Assembly (NCBI GenBank): GCA_964631125.1
Contig: CAZVYN010000058.1
Span: 1 to 28,694 of the forward strand
Length of the DNA stretch: 28,694 nt
Reading direction: 5' to 3'
Origin: CAZVYN01 sp964631125
Lineage (GTDB): Bacteria; Eisenbacteria; RBG-16-71-46; CAIMUX01
Under the pieces are notes generated by a model that was not told where the DNA came from, did no database searches, and worked only from the letters and a program-made list of their open reading frames with translations. This document shows positions 1 through 7,839 of this stretch, piece after piece (within the stretch, counting starts at the first letter, position 1; each line of letters starts with the position of its first letter). The position numbers and the translations under genes were made by a program.

Positions 1-237
1 CGCTTGCTCGGTCGAGGTCGTGCGGACGCGGAGTCCCGTCTCCCATCGGCCGCGCGCGATCGTGAGTTCGACCTCGGGCGCCGGGCGCGGCGCGGTCTCC
101 CAACGGAAGCCGCGCAGGGATGAATCGAAACCGACGGCGCCGACACCCACTCCGAGCCGGAGGTCGGTCGACGCCAGCGAGCTCGACGCGGAGAGAACGA
201 CGAGAGCGAGTCCGAGCATGCCGCGCGCGGTACTCAT
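1..237 (-). CDS. Secreted protein, probable outer-membrane barrel (3' part cut by window edge)
   Basis: The first 79 residues are visible; the gene runs off the window start. An ATG at 237 overlaps the TGA of the upstream lipoprotein gene as ATGA, which suggests translational coupling. The N-terminus is a clear signal peptide (hydrophobic GLALVVLSAS, then small residues before STDLRLGVG). The mature part starts with alternating polar/hydrophobic residues (LRLGVGVGAVGF, ETGLRVRT) that look like beta strands of an outer-membrane barrel. It is the last visible member of the envelope gene run that begins near 7209. No family is recognised; the barrel assignment is inference from the strand pattern and from the two other barrel genes in the run. 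Confidence 0.6.
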   Translation of the reverse strand, partial: MSTARGMLGLALVVLSASSSLASTDLRLGVGVGAVGFDSSLRGFRWETAPRPAPEVELTIARGRWETGLRVRTTSTEQA

Positions 238-848
238 GGACGCAACAGCTCCCCGGGCCCTATCGGATAGAGCACGAGGCCGGCCGCGAGCACTTGGCGC
301 TCGTCGGCATCGAACGGCGTCACGATGAGTGTGTCTTCGTCGGCCGACATCTCGACCTCTTCGCCCTCCCCCAGATAGAGGACGACGAAGACGCCCGGCG
401 GATGCAGTGAGTCGCGCGCCTCGGAGAAGGCCGGCACGGTGACGGCGAGTTCGAACTCGACGCCCTGGATCAGGTGATCGAAACCGGTTACGGCGCGGCT
501 CGCGCCCGAGAGCGATTGTCCCTGGGCGAGCACGCGCGCCACGTCGCGAGCCATCGCTTCGGGATCGTCGTCCGCGTCGAAGCGGACACCGCGCGGCGCG
601 AGCGAGTCCGAGCTCACGACTTGCGCCGCGACGAACCCGGTCACGATGCCGCGGTAGGTGATGCGACCGCGCACGAGCAGGTCAGCGCCGCTGCCCGCGC
701 GGAGGGAATCCCCGTTGGCGGTGCGCACGTCGAGGATCTCCAACCGCGTCCATCGTTCTTCGATGGGCGGATCGCCCAGGCAACCGGCGGAGCTCACCGC
801 GAGCGCCGCAGAGAGTCCGATGAGAAAGCGCCTCGCCTCGCTTCGCAT
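234..848 (-). CDS. Hypothetical lipoprotein
   Basis: A 204-residue protein with a lipoprotein signal: Arg-containing N-terminus, hydrophobic core and a lipobox ending SSAGC (Cys23). The mature part is acidic and predicted beta-rich (ADLLVRGRITYRGIVTGFVAAQVV, split by short loops), consistent with an Ig-like or lipocalin-like fold, but I recognise no family. The start lies three bases after the stop of the NHL-repeat gene upstream, and its own stop overlaps the next start as ATGA, so it is very likely co-transcribed with and coupled to both neighbours. It would be anchored in the periplasmic or outer-membrane leaflet; its role in the locus is unknown. Confidence 0.75.
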   Translation of the reverse strand: MRSEARRFLIGLSAALAVSSAGCLGDPPIEERWTRLEILDVRTANGDSLRAGSGADLLVRGRITYRGIVTGFVAAQVVSSDSLAPRGVRFDADDDPEAMARDVARVLAQGQSLSGASRAVTGFDHLIQGVEFELAVTVPAFSEARDSLHPPGVFVVLYLGEGEEVEMSADEDTLIVTPFDADERQVLAAGLVLYPIGPGELLRP

Positions 849-851
849 CGG

Positions 852-2516
852 CTATCTCAGGAGCACGACGCGGCCGTGCGTCGAGCGCCCCGCGGAGACC
901 GCGCGGTAGAGATAGAGCCCGGCGGGCAGCGCATGGCCGGAGTCGCTGCGCCCGTCCCACGTCCACTCGGCGAGGCCGGACTTCGCTTCGACGACGACCT
1001 GGCGGACCCGGCGTCCGCCCAGGTCGAAGACGGCTACGTCGATCGTGGCTGCGGCGCTCGGAGCGACCCAACGCAGGCGCGTCGTTTCGCGGAAAGGATT
1101 CGGTTCGCACGCAACGGTCGAGAAGCCATCGCTACCGCTCGCGTTCGGGGAAGAGAGTGCGCGCGCCACGACCACGGCGCGATCGCCGTAGGCCGAACGA
1201 GCCGTCACGCGCCACTCACTCGACTCGCTCGCGTTGTTCGCCGCCGCCGGATCGAACTCCACCGAGCGCGCTCCGGCGTCACAGAGTCCCAGAGAAATCT
1301 TCTCCATCACTCGGCCGGAAGCGAGGTCGATCCGCTCGCATTCGACTTCGGCGCGGTCGGTCAGCACGAAGCTGCCGCTGCGGCCATCCGCGGAGACCGC
1401 GACGTCACGCAGTTCGGTTCCGAGGCGCCAGAGCGTGACTCCGCTCTCCTCGGTCCAACGATCGAGCACCAGGAGTTGTTCGTCGCGCATGCGCGACTCG
1501 GTCACACGGTTCGCTCCGCCGCGATGGTCGCGCAGCGTGACCCACGGAATGTGCAGGTCGCGCGGTGCGAGGAGACCGGCGCTCGACTCGGCGACCCGCG
1601 TGAGTTGCGGGGAGAGCTTCACGATGGCGTTGGAACCGGTCGTCGCGACCAGCACGTTCCCCCAACGATCGGACTCGAGCGCGGAGACCGATCCCGGGAG
1701 CGGAGTGGCGGCGAGCCAGGTGAACAGGATCGGCGAGGCCGCGGCGGTGGAACCGTCGACGCGAAGCCGCACCAATCGCTCGCCGTGCGCTTCGGCCACC
1801 AAGAGCTCGTCGGCGCCGTCGACCCGACGGACCGTGATCGCGGTGGGTCCGGCGAAGCGGCCGGGACCGGCCCCGAGTGCGCCGATCGCGCCGATTCGCT
1901 GCGGCGGGTCGGAGGCGAGGGAGTAGGCGACGATGCGACTGGCGCCGGCCTCGAGGACGTAGAGGCGGTCGTCGAGGGGATCCAGGGCCGAGGCGCCGGG
2001 GGAGAGGGCGAGGTCGATTGGGTGGTGGAGGTCGGTGAGAACGGCCAGCGGCTGCAAGAGGACACGCTCGAGCTGCTGCTCCAGCGTGAAGATCACCACT
2101 CTGTCGTTGCCGGCGTCGCACAGATAGACGCGCTCGCGTGTGTCGGCGGCGAGTCCACGAGGGTCGGAAAGCGGGCCGATGGCGTCGCCCACGCCGTCGA
2201 AACTGGAGAGTTCGCCGCCCGTCTCCCCCACCAGCAGTCGATTCCACGCCGCATCGGCGACGATCTGGATCGAGTGCGTCTCGACATAAGGGAAGCGATC
2301 GTAGAGATCGACCGTGCGGACCACGACGGAGGCGGTCGGCGCAAAGAAGAGCGAACGTTCGAAGTAGCGCAGCGCCTGCGCGCGATCGAATCGCGTCACG
2401 CCGACCTCGGCTGCGAGCGGAACCGGCTCGAAGGTGGCGGCGGAGATCGATCCCACGCCGAGAACCATCAGCCCGACGGCCGGCAGCAGAGTGTCCGAGC
2501 AGAACTTCCTGAACAT
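852..2516 (-). CDS. Secreted NHL-repeat beta-propeller protein with C-terminal FlgD-like sorting module
   Basis: A 554-residue secreted protein. I start it at the ATG at 2516 because a good ribosome site (GAGAGGAG) lies 7 to 8 bases upstream and a signal peptide follows (MFRKFCSDT, then a hydrophobic stretch ending SISA). Open frame continues further upstream but only as antisense of the DUF3570 gene. The body has repeated propeller-blade motifs such as VYLCDAGNDRVVIFT and ELLVAEAHGERLVRLRVDG, typical of NHL/SMP-30-like propellers. Residues about 468-554 form the FlgD Ig-like module (EPNPFRETTRLRW, VFDLGGRRVRQV, WTWDGRSDSG, LPAGLYLYR), which in FCB bacteria is a common C-terminal domain of exported proteins. 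It lies 14 bases after the DUF3570 gene and three bases before the next lipoprotein. It is probably surface-exposed or secreted; ligand unknown. Confidence 0.85.
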   Translation of the reverse strand: MFRKFCSDTLLPAVGLMVLGVGSISAATFEPVPLAAEVGVTRFDRAQALRYFERSLFFAPTASVVVRTVDLYDRFPYVETHSIQIVADAAWNRLLVGETGGELSSFDGVGDAIGPLSDPRGLAADTRERVYLCDAGNDRVVIFTLEQQLERVLLQPLAVLTDLHHPIDLALSPGASALDPLDDRLYVLEAGASRIVAYSLASDPPQRIGAIGALGAGPGRFAGPTAITVRRVDGADELLVAEAHGERLVRLRVDGSTAAASPILFTWLAATPLPGSVSALESDRWGNVLVATTGSNAIVKLSPQLTRVAESSAGLLAPRDLHIPWVTLRDHRGGANRVTESRMRDEQLLVLDRWTEESGVTLWRLGTELRDVAVSADGRSGSFVLTDRAEVECERIDLASGRVMEKISLGLCDAGARSVEFDPAAANNASESSEWRVTARSAYGDRAVVVARALSSPNASGSDGFSTVACEPNPFRETTRLRWVAPSAAATIDVAVFDLGGRRVRQVVVEAKSGLAEWTWDGRSDSGHALPAGLYLYRAVSAGRSTHGRVVLLR

Positions 2517-2530
2517 GGCCGGATCTCCTC

Positions 2531-3694
2531 TCAGAACGGAAGCGACACGCCCGTCTCCAGGACGTTCGCGGAGAAGTCGTTCGTGTTGAAGTAACGCTCG
2601 TAGCCGAGGCCGAGGCGAAGCGGATGGGTCCACTCGGGGCCGCCGATCAGTTCGCCGAGCGCCAGATCGAGCCGCGTTCCGAAGAGATGCGCGTCGAACC
2701 GACCGAGGCGGTAGTCGCCGGTGCGGTAGCCGTCGACTCCGTCGAGCGTCGGGTACTCCGTCAGGAAGAATTCGGCGCTCTCCTGCGCATAGAAGCGGTA
2801 GCGACACTCGAACGTGGCTGCGGGGGTGATGCGCTGGGCGAGACGAACCGCCGCGGTCTGCGATCGCACGCCCCAGTCGTCGCCGTAGAGCTTGTAGTCG
2901 ACCCAGACGCTCGATTCGTTGCCGAACCACCGCGAGACGCGCACGAAGAGATCGCGCCGCAGCCGTTCGTCGGGATGCCGCTCGGGCGCGTGCGTTCCCG
3001 CCGCGTAGACGTTGCGGTAGGGGCTGTGTTGCAGGCCACTGACGCGGTTCAACTCCACTCCGACCCGCGCGACGGTGGTGGACGTGACGATCTGCGTCGC
3101 CGTGACGTTTCCGTGCCATGTCCGACGGGCGCCGCCCTGGCCGGGGGTGTCGTCGTCGGTCAGCGGCGCGATGTCGTCCCAGCCGTAGCTCGTCCCGAAT
3201 GAGATATTGAGCGATCGTTCGAAGAGATCGTGATCGAAGCGGGTGTCGAGCTGCTGCGCGAAGTAGTCCGTTTCGCGGGACAGGTAGTAGCCGATGCGCA
3301 GTCGCCGATAGTCGAGCTTGGCCGTCGCCTCATTGCGGACCTTCAGATAGTCAGCGTAAGCGCCGTTGGTTTGGGAGATGGGGCGACTCGCGGTCGTGAT
3401 GGCGTCGACCGCCTCGTCGCTCCCCACCGGGGCCCGCACACCGGGGACCGTGACGCGCTCGTGATTCCACTGCACGGCAAGATGCGCGGCCGGTGTGACC
3501 TGACCGTCCCAGGCGCCGTAGTGCGACACGACGTGCACGTCGTCCGAGTCGGCGAAGAAACGGAAGAGATACGCCCCTTCGCGCTCGTCCTCTTGGAGAG
3601 CGAGTCCGGACTCCTGCGCGGCCGCGATTGCAGGAGCGATCGCGTACGCCAGGAGTCCGGCCACCAACGCGGACGTCAGAGAGGTCAGTTGCAC
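2531..3694 (-). CDS. DUF3570 family outer-membrane protein
   Basis: A 387-residue protein with a signal peptide (hydrophobic LVAGLLAYAIAPAIAAAQ). The mature protein is rich in aromatic, alternating strands across its whole length and ends in a C-terminal Phe (VSLPF), as expected for an outer-membrane beta-barrel. Length and strand pattern fit DUF3570. The start is a GTG inside the last codons of the DUF4266 gene (10-base overlap). The Gly-codon run GGCGGAGG of that upstream gene sits about six bases before the GTG and can act as its ribosome site. Adjacent DUF4266-DUF3570 pairs are a known arrangement (recall), often with thioredoxin-like and ApbE genes; neither is in this window. The function of the family is not established; a barrel partner for the small DUF4266 lipoprotein is an inference. 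Confidence 0.85.
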   Translation of the reverse strand: MQLTSLTSALVAGLLAYAIAPAIAAAQESGLALQEDEREGAYLFRFFADSDDVHVVSHYGAWDGQVTPAAHLAVQWNHERVTVPGVRAPVGSDEAVDAITTASRPISQTNGAYADYLKVRNEATAKLDYRRLRIGYYLSRETDYFAQQLDTRFDHDLFERSLNISFGTSYGWDDIAPLTDDDTPGQGGARRTWHGNVTATQIVTSTTVARVGVELNRVSGLQHSPYRNVYAAGTHAPERHPDERLRRDLFVRVSRWFGNESSVWVDYKLYGDDWGVRSQTAAVRLAQRITPAATFECRYRFYAQESAEFFLTEYPTLDGVDGYRTGDYRLGRFDAHLFGTRLDLALGELIGGPEWTHPLRLGLGYERYFNTNDFSANVLETGVSLPF

Positions 3695-3909
3695 GCGCAG
3701 CCTCCGCCGGCCCCGCCGGAGCCGCCGGTCGACCCTTCACGGGCCTCCAGCCATTTCATCTCGCGCCGCTCGGCCGCCGCGGTCCGCTCGAAATCCATCA
3801 ACGGATCGGCGAGGTGCTCGCGCTGGTACTGCGGAACGGTGGCGCAACCGGCCAACGCCAAGAGGGCGCCGACGGCGACCAACAGCCTCGAGACCGCACT
3901 TCGACCCAT
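3685..3909 (-). CDS. DUF4266 small lipoprotein with Gly-rich CxCN tail
   Basis: A 74-residue lipoprotein. I prefer the ATG at 3909 because AGGAG lies seven bases upstream; an in-frame ATG at 3924 has no good site. A lipobox (LLALAGC) gives a lipidated Cys. The mature peptide carries the DUF4266 signature (VPQYQREHLADPLMDF, then REG) and ends in a glycine-rich tail GGSGGAGGGCACN. Two cysteines two residues apart at the extreme C-terminus suggest metal or cofactor binding, thioether attachment or disulfide exchange, but no chemistry is proven. The gene follows the di-heme protein gene after 41 bases and overlaps the DUF3570 gene, so lipoprotein and barrel are translationally linked. Confidence 0.88.
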   Translation of the reverse strand: MGRSAVSRLLVAVGALLALAGCATVPQYQREHLADPLMDFERTAAAERREMKWLEAREGSTGGSGGAGGGCACN

Positions 3910-3950
3910 GAGAACGCTCCTCATCGCCTAGAGACAGAGGGGTGGGGGAA

Positions 3951-5975
3951 CTAGCGGTACTGAGCGCCCAAGAGCACCCAGATCTTGAAGAGGAACTTCT
4001 CCTCCTCGGTGAGTGCGAACTCCGCCTCCGGATGCGGCGACTCACCACTTCGCTCGCCGACGCCGAGAATCCAGTCGATGAGGGGCGAGTGCCGGGCGAA
4101 GGCCGGGACGACGACGTTGCGGCCCTCGTCCCCGTCTTCGAACTCCATCTCGCCCGAGAGACTCAGATAGCCGCGAGGGAAGACATCCATCATGTCGGTC
4201 GTATCGACGACCGCCGTGAGATCGAGTTCGCCCGGCGGCGGAATAGTGTCGGTCACGGTCACGAACGTGCTGTCGGCCAGGAGTGAATCGCGCTGGACGT
4301 ACGTAGGGTGATGGCATCCCGCGCACTTCGCCTCGACGATCGGACCGATCTCGTTCTCGTAGGCAATCACCCGCCGCGCCTCGGGCGGAACGTTCAGATC
4401 CGTAGCCGGCCGCAGCCGAGCCATCGGCAGAGGATTCGTTTGAACCGGCTCCCCCAACTGCCTGTCTTCATGACACCCGACGCACTTGTCGAACTCTTCC
4501 CCCGGCCTCACATAGAGCCAAGTCCGTTTCACCACGAATCCGCGGTCCAACTCATCCATCGTGGCGAACGAGATCGGCGTGTCGGCGGGAACCTCGATCC
4601 GAAACGACCCATCGCTCTCGACCGGGGCGAACCCGAGCAGCGACCGCTTCTCGAACTCATTGGCCGAGAAGTCGCCCATCTCGCCGCGCATCGTCGGCCG
4701 GGACGCGAGCACCGCGATCCGCTCGATGGTGTCGGCGCCGCGCTGCGGACGCTCTTGCCCGTCGTTCGCGCCTCGGTTGAAGACGTCCTGCGCCAGGAAA
4801 ACGCCGGTGGTCCGGTTGTGATCGACCACGCTGGGGATGACCGGCGGCTTCTCGCGCGGCGCGATCAACTGAGCGTCGTACTCGTTGGTCCGCGAGTCGT
4901 TGTACAAGAAGGTGAGATTGCGCACCGTCAACGTGGCGGGGTCCTCGGGAGTCCCGCTCCCCGTTTGGTCCAAGGTCAACGTGTACAAGGCGTAGTCGGT
5001 CTCCTCCTCGGTCGCTGCCGGAAGGGAGTACGACACGACGTACCGGTTGTCGCCGATCGGGAAGGGATACTTGAAAACGCCGTAAGGCCAGGGAGAACCG
5101 CCCGTGTTCACATCGGTGGTGAGCACATCCCAATGGCGGTGCTCGCCGTTGTCGGCGGGATCGGCCGGGCCCTGCTCCGGCTTGAGCAGCGCGAGCGGAC
5201 CGGCGTCCCCTTCGATCTCGGTCGATTCGATGGCGATGATCCGGCCGTCCGGCGTCGGCTGCGCGTGGAAGAAGTTGCGGCCGTGCGGACCGAAGCTGTG
5301 GAAGGTCCCGGTTCCGTCGGGGTTGGTCGCGAAGAGCGGAAACCGGTTCATGGTTCCGAAATGCTCCCACCGCGTGTACAAGATGCGTCCGTTCGGCATC
5401 AGGGCGGGATCGAAGTCGTCGCTCTGGTTGAACGAGATCCGCTCCAGCTCGCCGCCGTCCGCGTTGCAGATATGCATATGTTCAGCCGGCGCGTGGTTGT
5501 ACTCGTCCATCTCGCCGTCACGATTGCTGGTGAACAGAATCTTACCGTCGGGCAGATAGATCGGATCGAAGTCGTCTCCGCCGCCGCGCGTGACCTGTCG
5601 AAGTCCCGTCCCGTCGACGCCGATTTCCCAGATATTCCGGCTGTTCGCCCCGGGCGGGCGCAGGGAGAAGAGGATCATCCGACCGTCGAACGATACGCAG
5701 GGATCCGAGACGCCGGCGCCCACGAACCCGGTCAACGGCGTGACTTCGCCGTCGGCGGAGATCGGGGAGAGCTTGTACAGATTGCTCTCGCCCCGCGTGC
5801 GGTTGAGGCTCTCCTCTTCCGCGGCCTTCACGAAGACGAGCGCCTCGGTCGAGACCGGTTGTTGGATCAGGTCGTCCGGCGCTCTTTCTTTGCAGCCGAG
5901 CGCTCCGACCGCGAGCAGCGCGCAAACGCCGACAGAGATCGAGCTGACATGCGAGAGCGAAGCCGGGATCCTCAT
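3951..5975 (-). CDS. HzsA-like di-heme cytochrome / beta-propeller lipoprotein
   Basis: A 674-residue lipoprotein (lipobox ending VGALGC, Cys28). Residues about 60-250 contain TolB/WD40-like propeller repeats (DPCVSFDGRMILFS, DFDPIYLPDGKILFTSNRDG, DFDPALMPNGRILYTRWE). The C-terminal third has two CXXCH heme sites, CVGCH at 498-502 and CAGCH at 551-555, and ends with LTEEEKFLFKIWVLLGAQYR. This order matches the family related to the hydrazine synthase alpha subunit middle and C-terminal regions (HzsA_M-type). Such homologues are widespread in non-anammox bacteria, so hydrazine synthesis should not be assumed. The start ATG at 5975 overlaps the previous stop as ATGA with AGGAG upstream. It likely acts as an envelope-anchored electron-transfer or redox enzyme; substrate unknown. 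Confidence 0.85.
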   Translation of the reverse strand: MRIPASLSHVSSISVGVCALLAVGALGCKERAPDDLIQQPVSTEALVFVKAAEEESLNRTRGESNLYKLSPISADGEVTPLTGFVGAGVSDPCVSFDGRMILFSLRPPGANSRNIWEIGVDGTGLRQVTRGGGDDFDPIYLPDGKILFTSNRDGEMDEYNHAPAEHMHICNADGGELERISFNQSDDFDPALMPNGRILYTRWEHFGTMNRFPLFATNPDGTGTFHSFGPHGRNFFHAQPTPDGRIIAIESTEIEGDAGPLALLKPEQGPADPADNGEHRHWDVLTTDVNTGGSPWPYGVFKYPFPIGDNRYVVSYSLPAATEEETDYALYTLTLDQTGSGTPEDPATLTVRNLTFLYNDSRTNEYDAQLIAPREKPPVIPSVVDHNRTTGVFLAQDVFNRGANDGQERPQRGADTIERIAVLASRPTMRGEMGDFSANEFEKRSLLGFAPVESDGSFRIEVPADTPISFATMDELDRGFVVKRTWLYVRPGEEFDKCVGCHEDRQLGEPVQTNPLPMARLRPATDLNVPPEARRVIAYENEIGPIVEAKCAGCHHPTYVQRDSLLADSTFVTVTDTIPPPGELDLTAVVDTTDMMDVFPRGYLSLSGEMEFEDGDEGRNVVVPAFARHSPLIDWILGVGERSGESPHPEAEFALTEEEKFLFKIWVLLGAQYR

Positions 5976-6745
5976 GGAGTGACTCCTGTCGATTCGAAGC
6001 CGGGCGCGGGCGCCCCGGTCCGACGGTGGAAAGTCAGACCGAGCAAGTATTCGCTGTAGGCGTAAGCGACCGAGCGATCGCCCTGGGGCTCGGCGCCGAG
6101 CACGCTCGTTCGCTGCCATTCCCCGCGCAGCGCGAGATCCTCCCGCACGAACAGTTCCATCCCCGCGCCGCCGGTCAGCGCATTGCGTGTGACGGGATCC
6201 GCGTTGAGCGCGCGGCCGGGAAACACCATCGCCATGCCGTAGCCGAAGCAGGCGAAGGGCTGGATTCGGCCCGGGAACGGCGCGCGCAACATCGCTTGCA
6301 CTCGATAGAGGGCGGCGTGCGCGGACTTGCCGTCGCTGTGCGCGAGAGAGAGCTCGTAGCCGAGAATGCGAGATGGTTGGAAGCCGACGCGAAACGCATA
6401 GAGCGGCTCCTCTCCCAACTTGCCGCCGGCCGGAGAGAGCCAGATCCGCCGCCTGAACGCGCGGGGTCCCGGCGCGATCGCGAACGCATCGCGCGCGACC
6501 TCCGGGACGAGCGCGACGAGCGCAGGGCGGGTTAGCGATTCCTCGAGGGACAAGGCTTGTCGACGGACTACGGCGAGCGAGTCGATCCAACCGAATTCCC
6601 CGTCGGCGCTGTGCGCGACGGCGGCGTCCGAGAAGAGCAAGAGGATCAGGAGCGCGAAGCGACGAGTCCATCGGCGCAGGGCCCGTTGCAGCCGCGAGAG
6701 CGGTCGGCGGCGGCGGAATCGCCGACGTTGGGAGCTGCCCATCAT
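5972..6745 (-). CDS. Outer-membrane beta-barrel protein
   Basis: A 257-residue protein starting at ATG 6745, which overlaps the upstream TGA (ATGA) and has a strong GGAGGTGA site four bases upstream. The N-terminus is very Arg-rich (QRRRFRRRRP) before a hydrophobic export segment (RFALLILLLFSDAAVAHSA), an unusually long n-region. The rest has alternating aromatic/hydrophobic strands with Gly-rich turns (YAFRVGFQP, YELSLAHSDG, FACFGYGMAMVF, GGAGMELFVRED, YLLGLTFHRR), as in small OmpA/OmpW-like barrels. It sits between two heme-type lipoprotein genes, so a barrel supporting transfer across the outer membrane is conceivable. No specific family is claimed. Confidence 0.7.
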   Translation of the reverse strand: MMGSSQRRRFRRRRPLSRLQRALRRWTRRFALLILLLFSDAAVAHSADGEFGWIDSLAVVRRQALSLEESLTRPALVALVPEVARDAFAIAPGPRAFRRRIWLSPAGGKLGEEPLYAFRVGFQPSRILGYELSLAHSDGKSAHAALYRVQAMLRAPFPGRIQPFACFGYGMAMVFPGRALNADPVTRNALTGGAGMELFVREDLALRGEWQRTSVLGAEPQGDRSVAYAYSEYLLGLTFHRRTGAPAPGFESTGVTP

Positions 6746-7209
6746 GGCTTCACCTCCGTCGCCCAATCGGAGACCGCGCGGAAGTCCGCGTCGTCTCGCG
6801 AGGCGAAAGGCTTCGAGGAGTGCGGGAGTCCGCCCGCGGTCAACGCGAGCGGCTTGAGCAGGAGGAGACTTCCGTTCGGATCGAGCGCGTCGACTTGGAG
6901 CGAGGTCTGCGCGAAGTCGAACGCGACATCGGGCGCGCTGCGCGGGGAGAGTGCGAACGTTCCGCGGATCCCTCCGCCGTGACAGTCCCCTTCCATGGCG
7001 CAGCCGTGGCGCGCGAAGAGCGGCTCGATCTCGTCGACGAAGCGAGCGAAATCGAGGACGGGGCGCTCACCGCCCGAAGGGGGAGCGGGCGGTTCGGAAG
7101 GAGCGGAACAAGCGAGTGGGAGGATCGAGGCCAGGAAGAGGAGAGGGATAAATCCGGCGCGCGGGCCGACGGGATGGGTGATCCCGCCGAGCCCGCGCGC
7201 CGAAGACAC
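6742..7209 (-). CDS. Cytochrome-c-like lipoprotein with CX5CH motif
   Basis: A protein of about 155 residues, first gene of the envelope redox run. The GTG start at 7209 is a best guess: it gives a lipoprotein signal (GFIPLLFLASILPLAC), but no clear ribosome site is seen and the frame stays open upstream. After a Pro-rich linker, residues 56-85 (FVDEIEPLFARHGCAMEGDCHGGG) match the start of planctomycete-type cytochrome domains, in which GCxxGxCHG is the usual form. Here five residues separate the cysteines (Cys70, Cys76, His77) instead of the canonical two. The C-terminal SLLLLKP...AGGLPHSSKPF...DFRAVSDWA also fits this family. It probably binds heme c or is a degenerate relative. Its stop overlaps the next start. 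Confidence 0.7.
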   Translation of the reverse strand: MSSARGLGGITHPVGPRAGFIPLLFLASILPLACSAPSEPPAPPSGGERPVLDFARFVDEIEPLFARHGCAMEGDCHGGGIRGTFALSPRSAPDVAFDFAQTSLQVDALDPNGSLLLLKPLALTAGGLPHSSKPFASRDDADFRAVSDWATEVKP

Positions 7210-7780
7210 ACGAGTCCGATCGAGCAGTACGCCGGCGAGGCGAGGATGCGCACGCCCGATCCGACAACCCGCGTGACACTGACAAGTGCGTTCGGCGAGA
7301 CGCAGCGTGCAAGCCGCACTTGCGGTTGCGACCCACTTCGACAGAGACCGGGACACGTCGTCAGATGTTCTCGGGCGCGCGACGCTCGGCCGGCGAACGG
7401 TGAGGCCGCAACCGCGCGAAGGGACTGTGGCCCCCGCGGGCGCGCGCTCAACGGCTCGCGTCGCATTCTCTCGTCGGTTGAACATCTGAGGACCTCTCCG
7501 CGCTGCTGCGGTGGTCCCCCCCAGGACGGACCTGCGTTCCATGCCGGACGCCGACCCACTTTCGAACGGCGTGCCCGTGGTGGGGCACGATGCCCTGTCG
7601 TCGCTGGAGCGCCGCTGCGCCCCGCCGTTGCGAGATCCCCCAACACAAGGCGCGTGCCAGCCGAATGGGTTGATCGACGCAATGCAGTCAGAATGCATTC
7701 AGACCGCGTCGTCACAACGAAATGCGGTTGATCTGAGGAGTCGCGCCCTGGGCTCGACGGGTGCGCGAGAGGTCCGAGTG
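7210..7780. other. Intergenic region upstream of the envelope redox run
   Basis: About 570 bases with no convincing gene on either strand; open frames here have Arg-rich, low-complexity translations expected of shadow frames. It must hold the promoter for the minus-strand run starting near 7209, but I see no clear -35/-10 pair. A perfect 10-base palindrome GAATGCATTC lies at 7691-7700 and could be an operator, though short palindromes arise by chance. Confidence 0.5.
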
Positions 7781-7812
7781 AAACAAAGAGAGCGAGGAGA
7801 AACTCCTCGCTC
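7781..7812 (-). terminator. Rho-independent terminator of the esterase gene
   Basis: A perfect 10-bp stem (GAGCGAGGAG/CTCCTCGCTC, 7790-7812) with a three-base loop. On the minus strand it is followed by the T-rich tail TCTTTGTTT. It starts 27 bases beyond the stop of the esterase gene at 7840, so it closes that transcript and separates it from the redox run. Confidence 0.9.
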
Positions 7813-7839
7813 GTTACTTTCGACCCGGCAAAATCGGGT

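Noticed and set aside
474..2594. A 706-codon open frame on the plus strand
   Set aside because: It is antisense to the lipoprotein, NHL and DUF3570 genes. Its translation is Arg/Glu/Gly/Ala-rich without domains, as expected in GC-rich DNA.
3951..5975. Evidence for anammox hydrazine synthesis
   Set aside because: HzsA-like proteins occur in many bacteria without anammox metabolism. No HzsB/C-like gene is present in the window.
4308..6059. A 583-codon open frame on the plus strand
   Set aside because: Antisense to the di-heme HzsA-like gene; no motif or ribosome site.
7500..7740. A possible tRNA or structured RNA in the long intergenic region
   Set aside because: I could not find a cloverleaf or the conserved TTCGANNC arm in a proper context; nothing beyond a short palindrome.
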